Notes: a model not told the origin generated them from the sequence alone. Counted from the first letter of the stretch, positions 16,085 through 24,294 are shown. The stretch: 47,415 nucleotides of DNA from an uncultured Verrucomicrobiota bacterium (GCA_903907925.1 CAIVQB010000099.1:1-47415); one strand, 5' to 3'. Program-made: numbers and translations.

Positions 16085-16846
16085 ATGAGCTTCGACATCT
16101 CCGGACTGCTGGGCGACTGGGACTACCAGCCGGGCCAGGTGGTGGCCCGACGATTCAAGGGCAAGGACGGCACCGAAAAGGTGCAGTTGCGCGTCGATCT
16201 GGGCGTGTTGCAGATGAATGTCGAGGGGCGGCCCGACGGCAAGCGGCCCATGGGCCATGAGTCGTGGTTCGAGTTTCATCGTCTGCGGTTGGAGACCCAT
16301 CGTGACGGTCACGGGGGCGAACCCGCCGGATTCGAGCTCGACGCCGAGGCCTGCGGAAAGCTGCAGCAGGAATCGATTCAGTATCACCACCGCTACATCT
16401 GCTTCTTCCAGTTGGAGGACTACTCGCTCGTCGAGCGCGACTGCGAACGGAATCTTGAAGTGTTCGAGTTCGTGGCCGAATTCGCTGCCAATGAGGAGCT
16501 CGCCTGGTCGTTGCTCCAGTTTGCGCCGCAGCTCCTGATGATGCGGACCCGTGCGCGCGGCACCAAGGCGGTGCGCCGCCGGCGACATCGCGAGGCCATC
16601 GGTGCGATCGAGGAGGGGATTGAGGAACTGGAAACGTTCTATCGCGAAAACGGCCGTGAGGATCTTCTCGAGAACAGCGGTGAGATCGGTTCGCTGCGTC
16701 ACTGGCTGGATGAAGTCCGGACCAAGAAACCGCTGACTGAATTGGAAAAGCTTCAACGGGCGCTGGACGAGGCGATCCGGTTGGAAGACTACGAACGGGC
16801 CGCGAAGGTTCGCGATCAGATGAAGAAATTGCAGACCTCCGACTGA
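16085..16846 (+). CDS. UvrB/UvrC (UVR) motif protein of unknown function
   Basis: A 253-aa protein with a conserved N-terminal region (MSFDISGLLGDWDYQPGQVV, then VQLRVDLGVLQMNVEGRPDG). The middle is helical and rich in Glu and Arg. The C-terminal UVR motif is LQRALDEAIRLEDYERAAKV followed by RDQMKKLQ. The UVR motif mediates protein-protein contact in UvrB, UvrC, McsA and the ClpC middle domain. The function here is unknown; a DNA-repair accessory role or a Clp adaptor role are both possible. Start chosen: ATG 16085. An upstream in-frame ATG at 16061 would add eight residues unlike the conserved start. It is co-directional with yqeY, separated by 1 nt. Confidence 0.75.
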   Translation: MSFDISGLLGDWDYQPGQVVARRFKGKDGTEKVQLRVDLGVLQMNVEGRPDGKRPMGHESWFEFHRLRLETHRDGHGGEPAGFELDAEACGKLQQESIQYHHRYICFFQLEDYSLVERDCERNLEVFEFVAEFAANEELAWSLLQFAPQLLMMRTRARGTKAVRRRRHREAIGAIEEGIEELETFYRENGREDLLENSGEIGSLRHWLDEVRTKKPLTELEKLQRALDEAIRLEDYERAAKVRDQMKKLQTSD

Positions 16847-16847
16847 C

Positions 16848-17294
16848 ATGACGCTGCTCGAAAAAATCTCCGCCGAACTCAAGGCCTCCATGCTGGCCCG
16901 GGATGCTGAACGCACCGGGGCGCTCCGAATGCTGAAATCGGCGGTCGGCTACACCCAGATCGAGAAGAAGACCGAGAGTCTTTCCGATGCGGACGTGTTG
17001 GTGGTGGTTCAGAAGGAGGCCAAGCGCCGCCGGGATTCCATCGAGGAGTTTGACAAAGGGGGCCGTCCCGAGCTGGCCGCGAAGGAACGGGCGGAGCTGA
17101 AGGTGTTGGAGGCGTTTCTCCCTACCCCACTCACTCCTGACGAATTGGAGGCGTTGGTCCGGGCCGCGATTGCCGAGACGGGTGCCACCAGCAAGAAGGA
17201 AATGGGCGTCGTGATGAAGGCCGCCCAGACCCGGGCGGCCGGCAGGGCTGACGGCAAAGCCCTGAGTCAGTGCGTAGGACGGCTGCTGCCCTGA
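16848..17294 (+). CDS. GatB/YqeY domain-containing protein
   Basis: A 148-residue YqeY-family protein, normal in size. The helical family pattern is complete: LLEKISAELKASMLARDAER at the start, MLKSAVGYTQIEKK, KEAKRRRDSIEEFDKGGRPE, AELKVLEAFLPTPLTPDELE and the terminal KEMGVVMKAAQTRAAGRADG. The domain resembles the tRNA-binding tail of GatB, and a role in tRNA-dependent amidation or Gln-tRNA metabolism has been proposed but not shown. The ATG at 16848 is 1 nt after the upstream stop (TGACATG), so translational coupling is likely. Confidence 0.9.
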   Translation: MTLLEKISAELKASMLARDAERTGALRMLKSAVGYTQIEKKTESLSDADVLVVVQKEAKRRRDSIEEFDKGGRPELAAKERAELKVLEAFLPTPLTPDELEALVRAAIAETGATSKKEMGVVMKAAQTRAAGRADGKALSQCVGRLLP

Positions 17295-17448
17295 GAGCGG
17301 AGTTCCGCGTTCACGCGGCTCCCAAAACCTCAGTCAGCGCGTCGGAGCGGTTCAATAAACCCGCAGAGGACACCGATTTCGCGGATTCACACGGATTTCT
17401 GAGGAGCCGATCGAATTCGGTTCATTCCGTCCATCCTGTCTCAATCCT
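17290..17448. repeat. palindromic fragment and solo right end of the dispersed element (copy B)
   Basis: Two unrelated repeat pieces lie in the 240-nt gap before pgsA. At 17290-17318 GCGGAGTTCCGCGTTCACGC resembles the arms of the inverted repeat at 19866-19929. At 17418-17448 GTTCATTCCGTCCATCC plus TGTCTCAATCC matches the right terminus of the 190-197 bp dispersed elements without a left partner. A CGCGGATTCACACGGATTT segment lies between. Nothing else is visible in the gap. Confidence 0.6.
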
Positions 17449-17536
17449 TGCTTGTCGGTGCCATCGTTTCGGCGGCTTCCACTTTGCGTTCGCTCCGCAC
17501 GACGGTTGCGGCTATTCCAAGCCGGTTCCGTCCGTC

Positions 17537-18127
17537 GTGAATCTCCCCAACAAACTCACCGTTTCGCGTTTTGCCCTCACCGGGGTCTTTCTCGCGGTCA
17601 TGTTTGCCCGGTTTCCCGGCCATGAATCCGTCGCCCTGGCGTTGTTCAGCCTGGCCGGTATCACCGATTTTCTCGACGGTCGCATCGCGCGGCAGCGCGG
17701 CCTGATCACCAACTTCGGCATCCTCATGGATCCCTTGGCGGACAAGATCCTGACCTGCTCGGCGTTCATCGCCTTCGTCGGCCGGGGTCTGATGCCGGCC
17801 TGGATGGTGGTCATCATCGTTGGCCGTGAACTGGCGATCACCGGTCTGCGGCTGTTGGCGGCTTCCCAGCAGGTGGTGCTGGGCGCCGAACGGTTTGGGA
17901 AGCACAAGACGATCTCGCAAATCGTGGCCATCGTCGCGGTGCTCACCGTGTTGAGTTATCCGCAATGGGGGATCGTTGGGGAGTGGATCTTCGGCTGGCG
18001 GATTCTCGGAGTCGCCTGGACGGTTCGCTTCGCCGAAATCACCAAGTGGGCATCTGTTCTCCTCACGTTGTTCAGTGGCGGCGTCTACCTGTGGCGGAAC
18101 CGGGCGCTCTACCTCCGCGACATGTGA
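17537..18127 (+). CDS. pgsA: CDP-diacylglycerol--glycerol-3-phosphate 3-phosphatidyltransferase
   Basis: An integral membrane enzyme that makes phosphatidylglycerol phosphate from CDP-diacylglycerol and glycerol-3-phosphate. The CDP-alcohol phosphatidyltransferase motif Dx2DGx2ARx8Gx3Dx3D is intact: DFLDGRIAR is followed by G and by DPLAD. The protein has 196 aa with several transmembrane segments. Start chosen: GTG 17537 (VNLPNKLTVSRF), where the PgsA family always begins; the frame is open further upstream through repeat DNA. The terminal ATGTGA overlaps the GTG start of pgpA, so the two steps of phosphatidylglycerol synthesis are translationally coupled. Confidence 0.93.
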   Translation: MNLPNKLTVSRFALTGVFLAVMFARFPGHESVALALFSLAGITDFLDGRIARQRGLITNFGILMDPLADKILTCSAFIAFVGRGLMPAWMVVIIVGRELAITGLRLLAASQQVVLGAERFGKHKTISQIVAIVAVLTVLSYPQWGIVGEWIFGWRILGVAWTVRFAEITKWASVLLTLFSGGVYLWRNRALYLRDM

Positions 18128-18641
18128 GGGGTGCCGGTTCCAGTTGGCTGCTGTGGATCGCCCAGGGTTTTGGCGTGGGACGAATTCCCTTCGCTCCCGG
18201 AACCTGGGGTTCGCTGCTGGGAATTCTCTGGGCCTGGGTGGTGCTCCTTCCGGGTGGACCGGGCGCGGCGTGGACCCTGACAGTGGTGGGAATCTTCGTT
18301 GCGGTTCCGATCTGCGCCGCGGGTGAGCGCATTCTGGGGCGGCGGGATCCTGGCTCGGTGATTCTCGACGAGATCGTCGTCATGCCGCTGGTATGGCTTC
18401 CGGCCTTCACCTTGACGACTTCGACGAATGATTGGAGCCGGCTTTCATCGATGTTGCTCCATTCGCCCCCGTGGATTTCGCTGGCTGCTGGCTTCGTTGC
18501 CTTCCGGGTGTTCGACATTTGGAAACCGGGCCCGATCCGGATCAGTCAGCGGCTCATAGGCGGATGGGGCGGGTGGCCGATGACGTGCTCGCGGCGTTGG
18601 TCGCGAGTGCGGTGCCGTTCCTGCTGACGTGGATTCGATAG
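18124..18641 (+). CDS. pgpA: phosphatidylglycerophosphatase A, frameshifted near the C-terminus
   Basis: A membrane phosphatase that dephosphorylates PgsA's product to phosphatidylglycerol. The GTG at 18124 overlaps the pgsA stop. IAQGFGVGRIPFAPGTWGSL, DPGSVILDEIVVMP and FRVFDIWKPGPIR are good PgpA motifs. After SQRLIGGWG (about 18568) the frame runs on as unrelated GWPMTCSRRWSR to a stop at 18627. The neighbouring frame supplies the expected VADDVLAALVASAVPFLL, ending at 18641. A single missing base in 18565-18575 (a G-rich run, GGGGCGGG) would restore an ordinary PgpA ending. This is either a real mutation, a sequence error or, less likely, a programmed -1 shift. Confidence 0.8.
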
Positions 18642-18682
18642 ACGCTCGCGAATCGAGGCGGGGCGTTGGGGCCGTTTCCCGT

Positions 18683-19147
18683 TCAACTCAACGGGAAAAA
18701 CTCAGCGGTGATGTCTTCGCCGTCCAGATTCAACACCGCGACACTGCGCTCCAGCTTGAATCGGGGTTTCCCCGAGTAACCGGGATTGAAGAACAGCGTC
18801 GGGCCGATGGTTTCGCAGAACGCCTTGTGCGTGTGACCGAAGACCACGATGTCCGGCTGGATCCGTGCCAGTCGGGCACCCAGCGTGTCGCCGAGTGAGC
18901 GGGGATTGACGATGTGGTGAAGAAAAATCTTTCGCCCACCAAGCTCCACGATCTCGCTCTCTTGAAAATCCAAGCCGGCATCGTTGTTGCCCAGAACAGC
19001 AGTGACCGGGGCAACGCCTTCCAGGTCGAGGATCAGGCTTGGATAGCCGATGTCGCCGGCGTGGAGAATGTGGTCGACCCCTTCAAACAACCGGAATACC
19101 CGCGGATCTAGATGGCCGTGGGTGTCGGAAATGACGCCGATCTTCAC
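18683..19147 (-). CDS. YfcE/MJ0936-type metallophosphoesterase
   Basis: A small calcineurin-like phosphodiesterase (154 aa) of the YfcE/MJ0936 family, which hydrolyses phosphodiesters using two metal ions. Motifs in order: DTHG (metal Asp and His), HAGDIG, LGNND, LHHI and GHTHKAF with the last histidine pair, then FNPGYSGKPR. The physiological substrate is unknown. Start chosen: GTG 19147 (VKIGVISDTHG), directly before the first strand; the frame continues upstream for 22 basic residues that overlap the neighbouring gene. The gene sits 4 nt downstream of the DUF6580-like gene, so both are likely on one transcript. Confidence 0.88.
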   Translation of the reverse strand: MKIGVISDTHGHLDPRVFRLFEGVDHILHAGDIGYPSLILDLEGVAPVTAVLGNNDAGLDFQESEIVELGGRKIFLHHIVNPRSLGDTLGARLARIQPDIVVFGHTHKAFCETIGPTLFFNPGYSGKPRFKLERSVAVLNLDGEDITAEFFPLS

Positions 19148-19151
19148 GGCC

Positions 19152-19793
19152 TCACGCCTGGACTTCCTCGGGCTTCGCCTCTTCGGCCGGCGGGCTGACT
19201 TCGCCCTTTTCAACCGGCGATTCGGCGGGAGTGGTCAACCGCCACGCGGCGCCGAATAGGGCGGTGAACAATCCGCCGCTGAAGAGTGTGTTTCGGAAGA
19301 ATTCCCAGGTTTCAGGATAGCCGCCGGTGCCGCGGGTGAGGGCGATGACCCAGCCCGCCAGCGTGCGGGCGTACTCCGGATTGCGGAACGGATTCAACCA
19401 CCAGGCGGCCGTATTGGTGACGAGATAGAACACCAGAGCCCCGAGAATGCCGCCGCCGAGCAGACCGATGACATTTCGGGTCCCTCGAAACCGTCGACCG
19501 AGCCACCACAGTGTCGCGTAGCCGAGGTAATTGCAGGTGAGGTAGAGCATGCCCGCGGCGTTGAGCACCGAATAGCCCTTCACCCACTGGTAATATCCAT
19601 TGAGGACCAGATCCGACACCAGGAGGAGTCCGAGTGGTGCCCGCCAGGAAATCGTTCCGGGAAAGAATGCCCCGGCGCAGAACACTAGAGCGTAGACCGC
19701 GCTGAAATTGGGCGGCATGAAGCCCGGCCACCGCGACGCGGCGACCAGCGCCACGAACAAATACGGTAGCACCCGGCGGAAACGATCCTTCAC
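19152..19793 (-). CDS. DUF6580-like integral membrane protein
   Basis: A 213-residue membrane protein with about six hydrophobic segments. SRWPGFMPPNFSAVYALVFC followed by AGAFF is the recognisable N-terminal signature of DUF6580, proposed to be related to ECF-type substrate-binding membrane components. The block LLLVSDLVLNGYYQW and the later NTAAWW plus NPFRNPEYARTLAGW are consistent with this. The substrate is unknown and no ATPase partner is adjacent. The tail of about 35 residues is Glu/Pro-rich and hydrophilic. The minus-strand ATG at 19793 faces the repeat at 19866-19929. The metallophosphoesterase follows 4 nt downstream. Confidence 0.72.
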   Translation of the reverse strand: MKDRFRRVLPYLFVALVAASRWPGFMPPNFSAVYALVFCAGAFFPGTISWRAPLGLLLVSDLVLNGYYQWVKGYSVLNAAGMLYLTCNYLGYATLWWLGRRFRGTRNVIGLLGGGILGALVFYLVTNTAAWWLNPFRNPEYARTLAGWVIALTRGTGGYPETWEFFRNTLFSGGLFTALFGAAWRLTTPAESPVEKGEVSPPAEEAKPEEVQA

Positions 19794-19865
19794 CCGGCGG
19801 GTAGGTTACGGGGCAGCCGCCCCGTGGCAAGCCGTGGAAAACGGTTCAGCCGAATCGATTCGCTC

Positions 19866-19929
19866 CCGGAGTTCCGCCTTCAGGCGGTTCGGGGAGTGGG
19901 CCGCGGGCCGCCTGAAGGCGGAACTCCGG
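19866..19929. repeat. perfect 22-bp inverted repeat with nested palindromes
   Basis: The arms 19866-19887 and 19908-19929 are exact reverse complements (core GAGTTCCGCCTTCAGGC) around a 20-nt spacer. Each arm contains its own small palindrome GCCTTCAGGC, so the site can form either one long hairpin or two short ones. Related single arms occur at about 17292 and, degenerate, at about 20770. The element lies in the divergent gap between the DUF6580-like gene and the pseudouridine synthase. No T-run follows, so it is not a simple terminator. Confidence 0.8.
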
Positions 19930-19995
19930 AGGGCGACAACGTCCTGTATTGACGAATCGCCAGCAGCCTCGCCTCGGCTCAGATTTCTCCTGCCG

Positions 19996-20763
19996 ATGTT
20001 GTTTCCCGTTCTCCATGAAGACGCTGATCTCCTGGTGCTGCACAAGCCCGCGGGTCTGGTCTGTCATCCGACCAAGGGTGATGCCTACTCCAGCCTCATC
20101 AGCCGGGTCAGGATCCATCTCGGGGCGGAGCAGGAACCCCAGATGGTGCATCGGCTCGACCGCGAAACCAGCGGGGTGATGGTTTTCGGCAAGACCGCCG
20201 CGGCGTCCGCCGAACTCCGGCGTCTGTGGATAACCGGGTTGGTGACCAAGGAGTATCTGGCGTTGGTTCACGGCGCGGTTTCGGCAGTATCTGGGGTCAT
20301 TGATGCCCCGCTGGGAAAGGACGAGGCGAGCTCCGTGGCGATCAAGGATTGTGTCCGACCGGATGGAGCATCGGCGGTCACTCGTTGGTGGCGGGTCCGC
20401 ACAATTCAACGCGAGGAAGGTGCCTTTACGCTGTTGCGGGTTCGTCTCGATACCGGGCGGAAGCATCAGATCCGGATTCATCTCGCGGCCGCGGGCCACC
20501 CGCTGGTGGGCGATAAGCTTTATGGCCCGTCGGAGGATCTGTATTTGAAGTTTGTCGAACGTCGGCTCGAACCGGCGGATCGGGACCGGTTGCTTTTGGC
20601 GAACCAGGCGTTGCATGCGGCGCGACTGTGGCTGCCATGGGAGGGTGAGGAACGGGAGTTCAGGTCGGAACCGGAGGCGGATTTCACGGCATTCGTCGAG
20701 GGGCGAACGGTGGCGTGGTTGGCCGATCCTCATGATCCACTTCGGCCGTGGACGGAGGGTTGA
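19996..20763 (+). CDS. RluA-family RNA pseudouridine synthase
   Basis: A 255-aa pseudouridine synthase of the RluA/RluD type, without an S4 domain at the N-terminus. The catalytic aspartate is D55 in HRLDRETSG. VLHKPAGLVCHPTKGD lies upstream. GLVTKEYLALVHGAV, LDTGRKHQIRIHLAAAGHPLVGDKLYG and HAARLWLP complete the family pattern. The exact target uridine cannot be told from sequence. Start chosen: ATG 19996 (MLFPVLHEDADLLVLHKP), which places the first strand at the N-terminus; the open frame upstream runs through the inverted repeat and is not protein-like. Confidence 0.9.
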   Translation: MLFPVLHEDADLLVLHKPAGLVCHPTKGDAYSSLISRVRIHLGAEQEPQMVHRLDRETSGVMVFGKTAAASAELRRLWITGLVTKEYLALVHGAVSAVSGVIDAPLGKDEASSVAIKDCVRPDGASAVTRWWRVRTIQREEGAFTLLRVRLDTGRKHQIRIHLAAAGHPLVGDKLYGPSEDLYLKFVERRLEPADRDRLLLANQALHAARLWLPWEGEEREFRSEPEADFTAFVEGRTVAWLADPHDPLRPWTEG

Positions 20764-20841
20764 CCCAAAGCCACCCGAAGGCGGGACTCCGGCGTGGCGG
20801 TGGGATTGACCCCGGGCGGCGTCCACCGCCATCTTTGTGCG

Positions 20842-22035
20842 ATGCGCGTTCTGTTGCTCGGTGAAACGGCCCGCTGCCACAACGGGGGTGCCAACCGGGT
20901 GGTGGTGGAGTCGTGCAACTGGCTTCAGCGGCTCGGACATGAGCCGGCGCTGGTCTATGAATACGGCGACCAGGTCGAGGTGAGCTGTCCTGTTTTTCCT
21001 CTGCGGGTTGGGGCACCTGCGGACCAATTGGGATCCATTCTGGAATCCTTCCGGCCGGATGTGGTCCAGGTTCACCACGTCACTGATCTGGATCGGCTGG
21101 AGTTTTTGTCCCAACGAATCCCAACCAGTGTCTTCCTTCACGATCAATCGTGGTTTTGCCTCTGTGGTGACCGGGTGGACCGGAATTTCACCGCCTGCCA
21201 TCGACCTCATGGACTGGCCTGTCTGTATTGGAACTACGCCCAGGGATGTGGAGCGAAGCGGCCGTCCAACAATCTGATTCGCTGGCAGCGAACGAATCAG
21301 TTGATGCGCCTGCGGGGACTGGGAACGGTGCGCATTCAGGTGGCGTCGCGGTTCATGTCCCGCGGCTTGCGTGAGAACGGCTACGATTTGAACCGGGTGG
21401 ACGTGGTTCCGTTGTTCGCGGATCCAGAGGTACCTGCGGGGGTGATGGAACCGGGGTTGATCCTGCTGCCGTCACGCCTGGTTCCGGCGAAGGGCGTGCA
21501 GGTGGCGATTGAAGCGGTCGCCCGGCTTGCGGACTTGCCGTGGCGACTGGTGATTGCCGGGGACGGCTGGCACCGGCCCGCGTTGGAACGGCTCGCCAAA
21601 CGGCTCGGGATTTCGGAACGGGTTGAATTCCTCGGCGAAGTGACACCGGCGCATCTGGGGCAGTGGTACCAGAGGGCGCAGATGGTTTTGTTCCCCGTGC
21701 TGCGCGAAGAGCCGTTCGGACTGGTGGGCGTGGAAGCGCTGGCGCACGGCCGGCCGATCGTGGCGTTTGGCGGTGGTGGAGTTGAGGAATGGCTTTGGAA
21801 TGGCGAAACCGGTTTGCAGGTGGACGAGAAGACCGCGACGGCGTTCGGCAATGCCATCCGGGAGCTGCTGACGGACCCGTCCCGAAGTGCGGCCATGGGG
21901 GCGGCGGCCGCTGTCCGGGCCGCGAAATTCCATCCGGCCGCCTACATTGGTCGCTTGATGGAATCGTTGGAACGCACGCGATCCGGCACCGTAATTACAA
22001 CGGCTTCGCCATCTGGGCCGCCAGCCGCGCACTGA
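20842..22035 (+). CDS. GT4-type glycosyltransferase
   Basis: A 397-aa GT-B fold glycosyltransferase, probably of family GT4. The N-terminal Rossmann domain starts with MRVLLLGETARCHNGGANRV and contains DVVQVHHVTDLDRLEFL. The C-terminal donor-binding domain has ILLPSRLVPAKGVQVAIEAV, RLVIAGDGWHRPALERLA and the E-x7-E type motif EEPFGLVGVEALAHGRPIV followed by FGGGG. The sugar donor and acceptor are unknown; cell-envelope polysaccharide or LPS core are plausible. A Cys/His-rich insert (CLCGDRVDRNFTACHRPHG) may bind a metal or form disulfides. Start ATG 20842. The last 41 nt overlap the 3' end of hprK convergently (21995-22035). Confidence 0.85.
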   Translation: MRVLLLGETARCHNGGANRVVVESCNWLQRLGHEPALVYEYGDQVEVSCPVFPLRVGAPADQLGSILESFRPDVVQVHHVTDLDRLEFLSQRIPTSVFLHDQSWFCLCGDRVDRNFTACHRPHGLACLYWNYAQGCGAKRPSNNLIRWQRTNQLMRLRGLGTVRIQVASRFMSRGLRENGYDLNRVDVVPLFADPEVPAGVMEPGLILLPSRLVPAKGVQVAIEAVARLADLPWRLVIAGDGWHRPALERLAKRLGISERVEFLGEVTPAHLGQWYQRAQMVLFPVLREEPFGLVGVEALAHGRPIVAFGGGGVEEWLWNGETGLQVDEKTATAFGNAIRELLTDPSRSAAMGAAAAVRAAKFHPAAYIGRLMESLERTRSGTVITTASPSGPPAAH

Positions 22036-22936
22036 AGATTTCGGCGGCATTGTAGCCGGAGAGTTTCAGCTTGGTCTGCAACGCCGCGATCTCGATCAAG
22101 TTCGCCAGATCACGGCCGGGCCGCACCGGAATGGTCATGCACGGGATTTGCTGATCCAACAGCGTGGTGGTCACCTGTTCCAGGCCGATCCGGTCCACTT
22201 CCTCCACCTTTTCCCAGGGGCGAAGGTTCACCAGAAGATCGACCCGCTTCTCGCGGCGGATGGCACCGACGCCGAACATGGCGGCCACGTCGATCAGGCC
22301 GATGCCGCGGACCTCGATGAGGTTTCTTCCGATCTCCTTGGCCGTGCCCACCACGTCGGTGCCGTCTTCCAACCGGAGGAGAACCACATCATCGGCCACC
22401 AGGCTGTGGCCGCGTTCCAGAAGTCCGAGGACGGCTTCGCTCTTTCCGATGCCGCTTTCGCCCTGGATCACCACGCCGATGCCCTGGATGTCGACCATGC
22501 ATCCGTGAAGCTGTCCGCGCGGCGCGAAGAGATTCTCCAGCGCGAAGGTGGCGCGGCTGATGAACTGCATGGTGATCAGCGACGTGGTGAACAGCGGCAC
22601 GTCGTGGTGCTCGGCGGCTTCGATGAACAGCCGGCCGGGGTTGATGTCGCGGCAGACCACCACGCAGGGAATGCGGATGGAGAACAGGCTGGCGATCCGT
22701 TCCACTCGCAACGGCTGTTCCAGCGACCGCAGGTACGCGGTTTCCACATTGCCGATCACCTGCACCCGTTTCGGGGCGAAGTATTTGCTGAATCCGGCGA
22801 GGGCGAGGCCGGGCCGGTTGACGGTCGGCTCGCGGATCGGACGTTTCAAGCCCTCAGCACCAGCGATGAGGCGGAGGCCCAGATCGGTGGCGTGCCCGTT
22901 GTAGAACTTTTCGACCGATGTGATCGTGTCCTTCAT
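21995..22936 (-). CDS. hprK: HPr kinase/phosphorylase
   Basis: A bifunctional enzyme that phosphorylates HPr or a related protein on serine with ATP and also reverses it by phosphorolysis (313 aa, full length). The Walker A motif GESGIGKSE is at residues 159-167. LVADDVVLLR follows, and the family signature region is LIEVRGIGLIDVAAMFGVGA. The N-terminal domain contains NRPGLALAGFSKYF. It is the last gene of the rho-kdsC-lptCAB series, 9 nt after lptB. A similar neighbourhood of HprK or PTS-Ntr genes with lptAB is known in Proteobacteria. No HPr or EI gene is in the window. It overlaps the 3' end of the glycosyltransferase on the other strand. Confidence 0.93.
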   Translation of the reverse strand: MKDTITSVEKFYNGHATDLGLRLIAGAEGLKRPIREPTVNRPGLALAGFSKYFAPKRVQVIGNVETAYLRSLEQPLRVERIASLFSIRIPCVVVCRDINPGRLFIEAAEHHDVPLFTTSLITMQFISRATFALENLFAPRGQLHGCMVDIQGIGVVIQGESGIGKSEAVLGLLERGHSLVADDVVLLRLEDGTDVVGTAKEIGRNLIEVRGIGLIDVAAMFGVGAIRREKRVDLLVNLRPWEKVEEVDRIGLEQVTTTLLDQQIPCMTIPVRPGRDLANLIEIAALQTKLKLSGYNAAEIFSARLAAQMAKPL

Positions 22937-22945
22937 GGTCCCTCG

Positions 22946-23686
22946 CTACAGGTTGAACTCAGGTCCGAGGTAGATCTCGCGCGCGGCGGGATCCTGCGCG
23001 AGGAACTCGGCCGTGCCCTCGATCAACACCTCGCCCTTGACGATGATGTAGCCGCGGTCGATCAGCTTGAGCATTTCCCGTGCGCTGTGGTCGGTGATGA
23101 GAATGCCGAGGCCGCGGTCCCGCAGGCGCCGGATGATCTTCTGCACCTCATGAACGGCGATGGGGTCGATGCCGGCGAAGGGTTCATCCAACAGCAGCAG
23201 GCGTGGATTTGTAATCAGCGCACGGGTGATTTCCAGGCGGCGTTTTTCTCCGCCACTGAGCTGGTAGGCAAGGCTTTTGGCGAGTGCGGTGAGATCCAAT
23301 TCCTCCAGAAGATACCGGAGCCGGGTGTCCCGTTCGGCGGCGTTGCCTTCGCAGGTCTCCAGGATCGCGAGGAGGTTTTCCTCGACGGTCAGTTTACGAA
23401 AAACCGAGGGCTCCTGGGTCAGGTAGCCAATGCCCAATCGCGCCCGACGGTGCATGGGAAGGCCGGTGATGGCCTGGTCCTTGAAACGAACCTCGCCAGC
23501 ATCGGGCCGGACGAGTCCCACCACCATGTTGAAGGTGGTCGTTTTTCCGGCACCGTTGGGGCCGAGGAGGCCGACGATTTCGCCGGCATTGACGTGGATC
23601 GAGACGCCGTTGACCACCCGCCGGGTCTTGTACGCCTTGGCCAGGGAATCGACGGTGAGCAAACGTTCGTGGGTCGGCTTCGTCAT
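22946..23686 (-). CDS. lptB: LPS export ABC transporter ATP-binding protein
   Basis: The ATPase of the LptB2FGC machine that extracts LPS from the inner membrane (246 aa). Walker A is GPNGAGKTT at about residues 42-50. The Q-loop is YLTQEPSVFRKLTVEENL. The signature is LSGGEKRRLEITRAL, Walker B is LLLLDEPFAGIDP and the switch histidine lies in ITDHSARE. The SVFRKLTV block and the tail AREIYLGPEF distinguish LptB from amino-acid transporters. Its ATG overlaps the end of lptA by 4 nt. lptF and lptG are not in the window. Confidence 0.95.
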   Translation of the reverse strand: MTKPTHERLLTVDSLAKAYKTRRVVNGVSIHVNAGEIVGLLGPNGAGKTTTFNMVVGLVRPDAGEVRFKDQAITGLPMHRRARLGIGYLTQEPSVFRKLTVEENLLAILETCEGNAAERDTRLRYLLEELDLTALAKSLAYQLSGGEKRRLEITRALITNPRLLLLDEPFAGIDPIAVHEVQKIIRRLRDRGLGILITDHSAREMLKLIDRGYIIVKGEVLIEGTAEFLAQDPAAREIYLGPEFNL

Positions 23687-24288
23687 GGGGGCGGCGCGGA
23701 CGACTTTCGCGCCGGGGCGGCCGGGGAGTTGGTGGAATTGAAGATATCTTTGATCGCGCCCGATTTGAAGATCAGCAGGTAGTTTCCGAAACCCGAAAAG
23801 CTGCCACGGGCCCGGTCGAAGATGAGGCGATCGGCCCGCATCGAGGCATCCGGACCCTCCACCTGCGGCTGGCCGGTGGCATCGCTGCCGGTGAGTTCGA
23901 CGGTGCCTTTCACCGCATCGAACACCGCCTGAAACGCCGTCGCCCGGTTGGTTTCACCGGGCTTCATCACGATCGACTTGGAATCACCCGAAGCCGGACT
24001 GACCATGAGGATGACCACATTGGTCTGGGCGACAATGCGGTCGGTGGTCCGCTTGCCCTTGGCATCGGTGGATTGATTCACCACCAGATCTTCGCACCAC
24101 AGTTCCAGCGTGCCGGGGATATTGAGGTGCACCTTCTCCCAGAAGTGCCAATGCCCCGTCTTGCGGTCGATGATGCCCTGCCCGGAGTCGAGGGATCCTT
24201 GGTCGGATGGGGGAACTTCGGCGGCCCGCAGCGCGGCCCCTCCGAGCAGGAAGAAAAGAAGCCAGTGGTGGATGGGACGAAGGATCAT
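23683..24288 (-). CDS. lptA: LptA/OstA-like LPS transport protein
   Basis: A periplasmic bridge protein that is predicted to carry LPS between the inner-membrane LptBFGC and outer-membrane LptDE. The 201 residues begin with a Sec signal (HHWLLFFLLGGAALRA, then AEVPPSD). The body is beta-rich with the OstA-type pattern LELWCEDLVVNQSTDAKGK, then GTVELTGSD and the ADRLIFDRARGSFSGFGNYL end. Sequence conservation in this family is low, so the call leans on position: it is directly between an LptC candidate (6 nt) and lptB (4-nt overlap). The Ala/Ser/Pro-rich C-terminus is not part of the fold. Confidence 0.82.
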   Translation of the reverse strand: MILRPIHHWLLFFLLGGAALRAAEVPPSDQGSLDSGQGIIDRKTGHWHFWEKVHLNIPGTLELWCEDLVVNQSTDAKGKRTTDRIVAQTNVVILMVSPASGDSKSIVMKPGETNRATAFQAVFDAVKGTVELTGSDATGQPQVEGPDASMRADRLIFDRARGSFSGFGNYLLIFKSGAIKDIFNSTNSPAAPARKSSAPPP

Positions 24289-24294
24289 GGCGGA

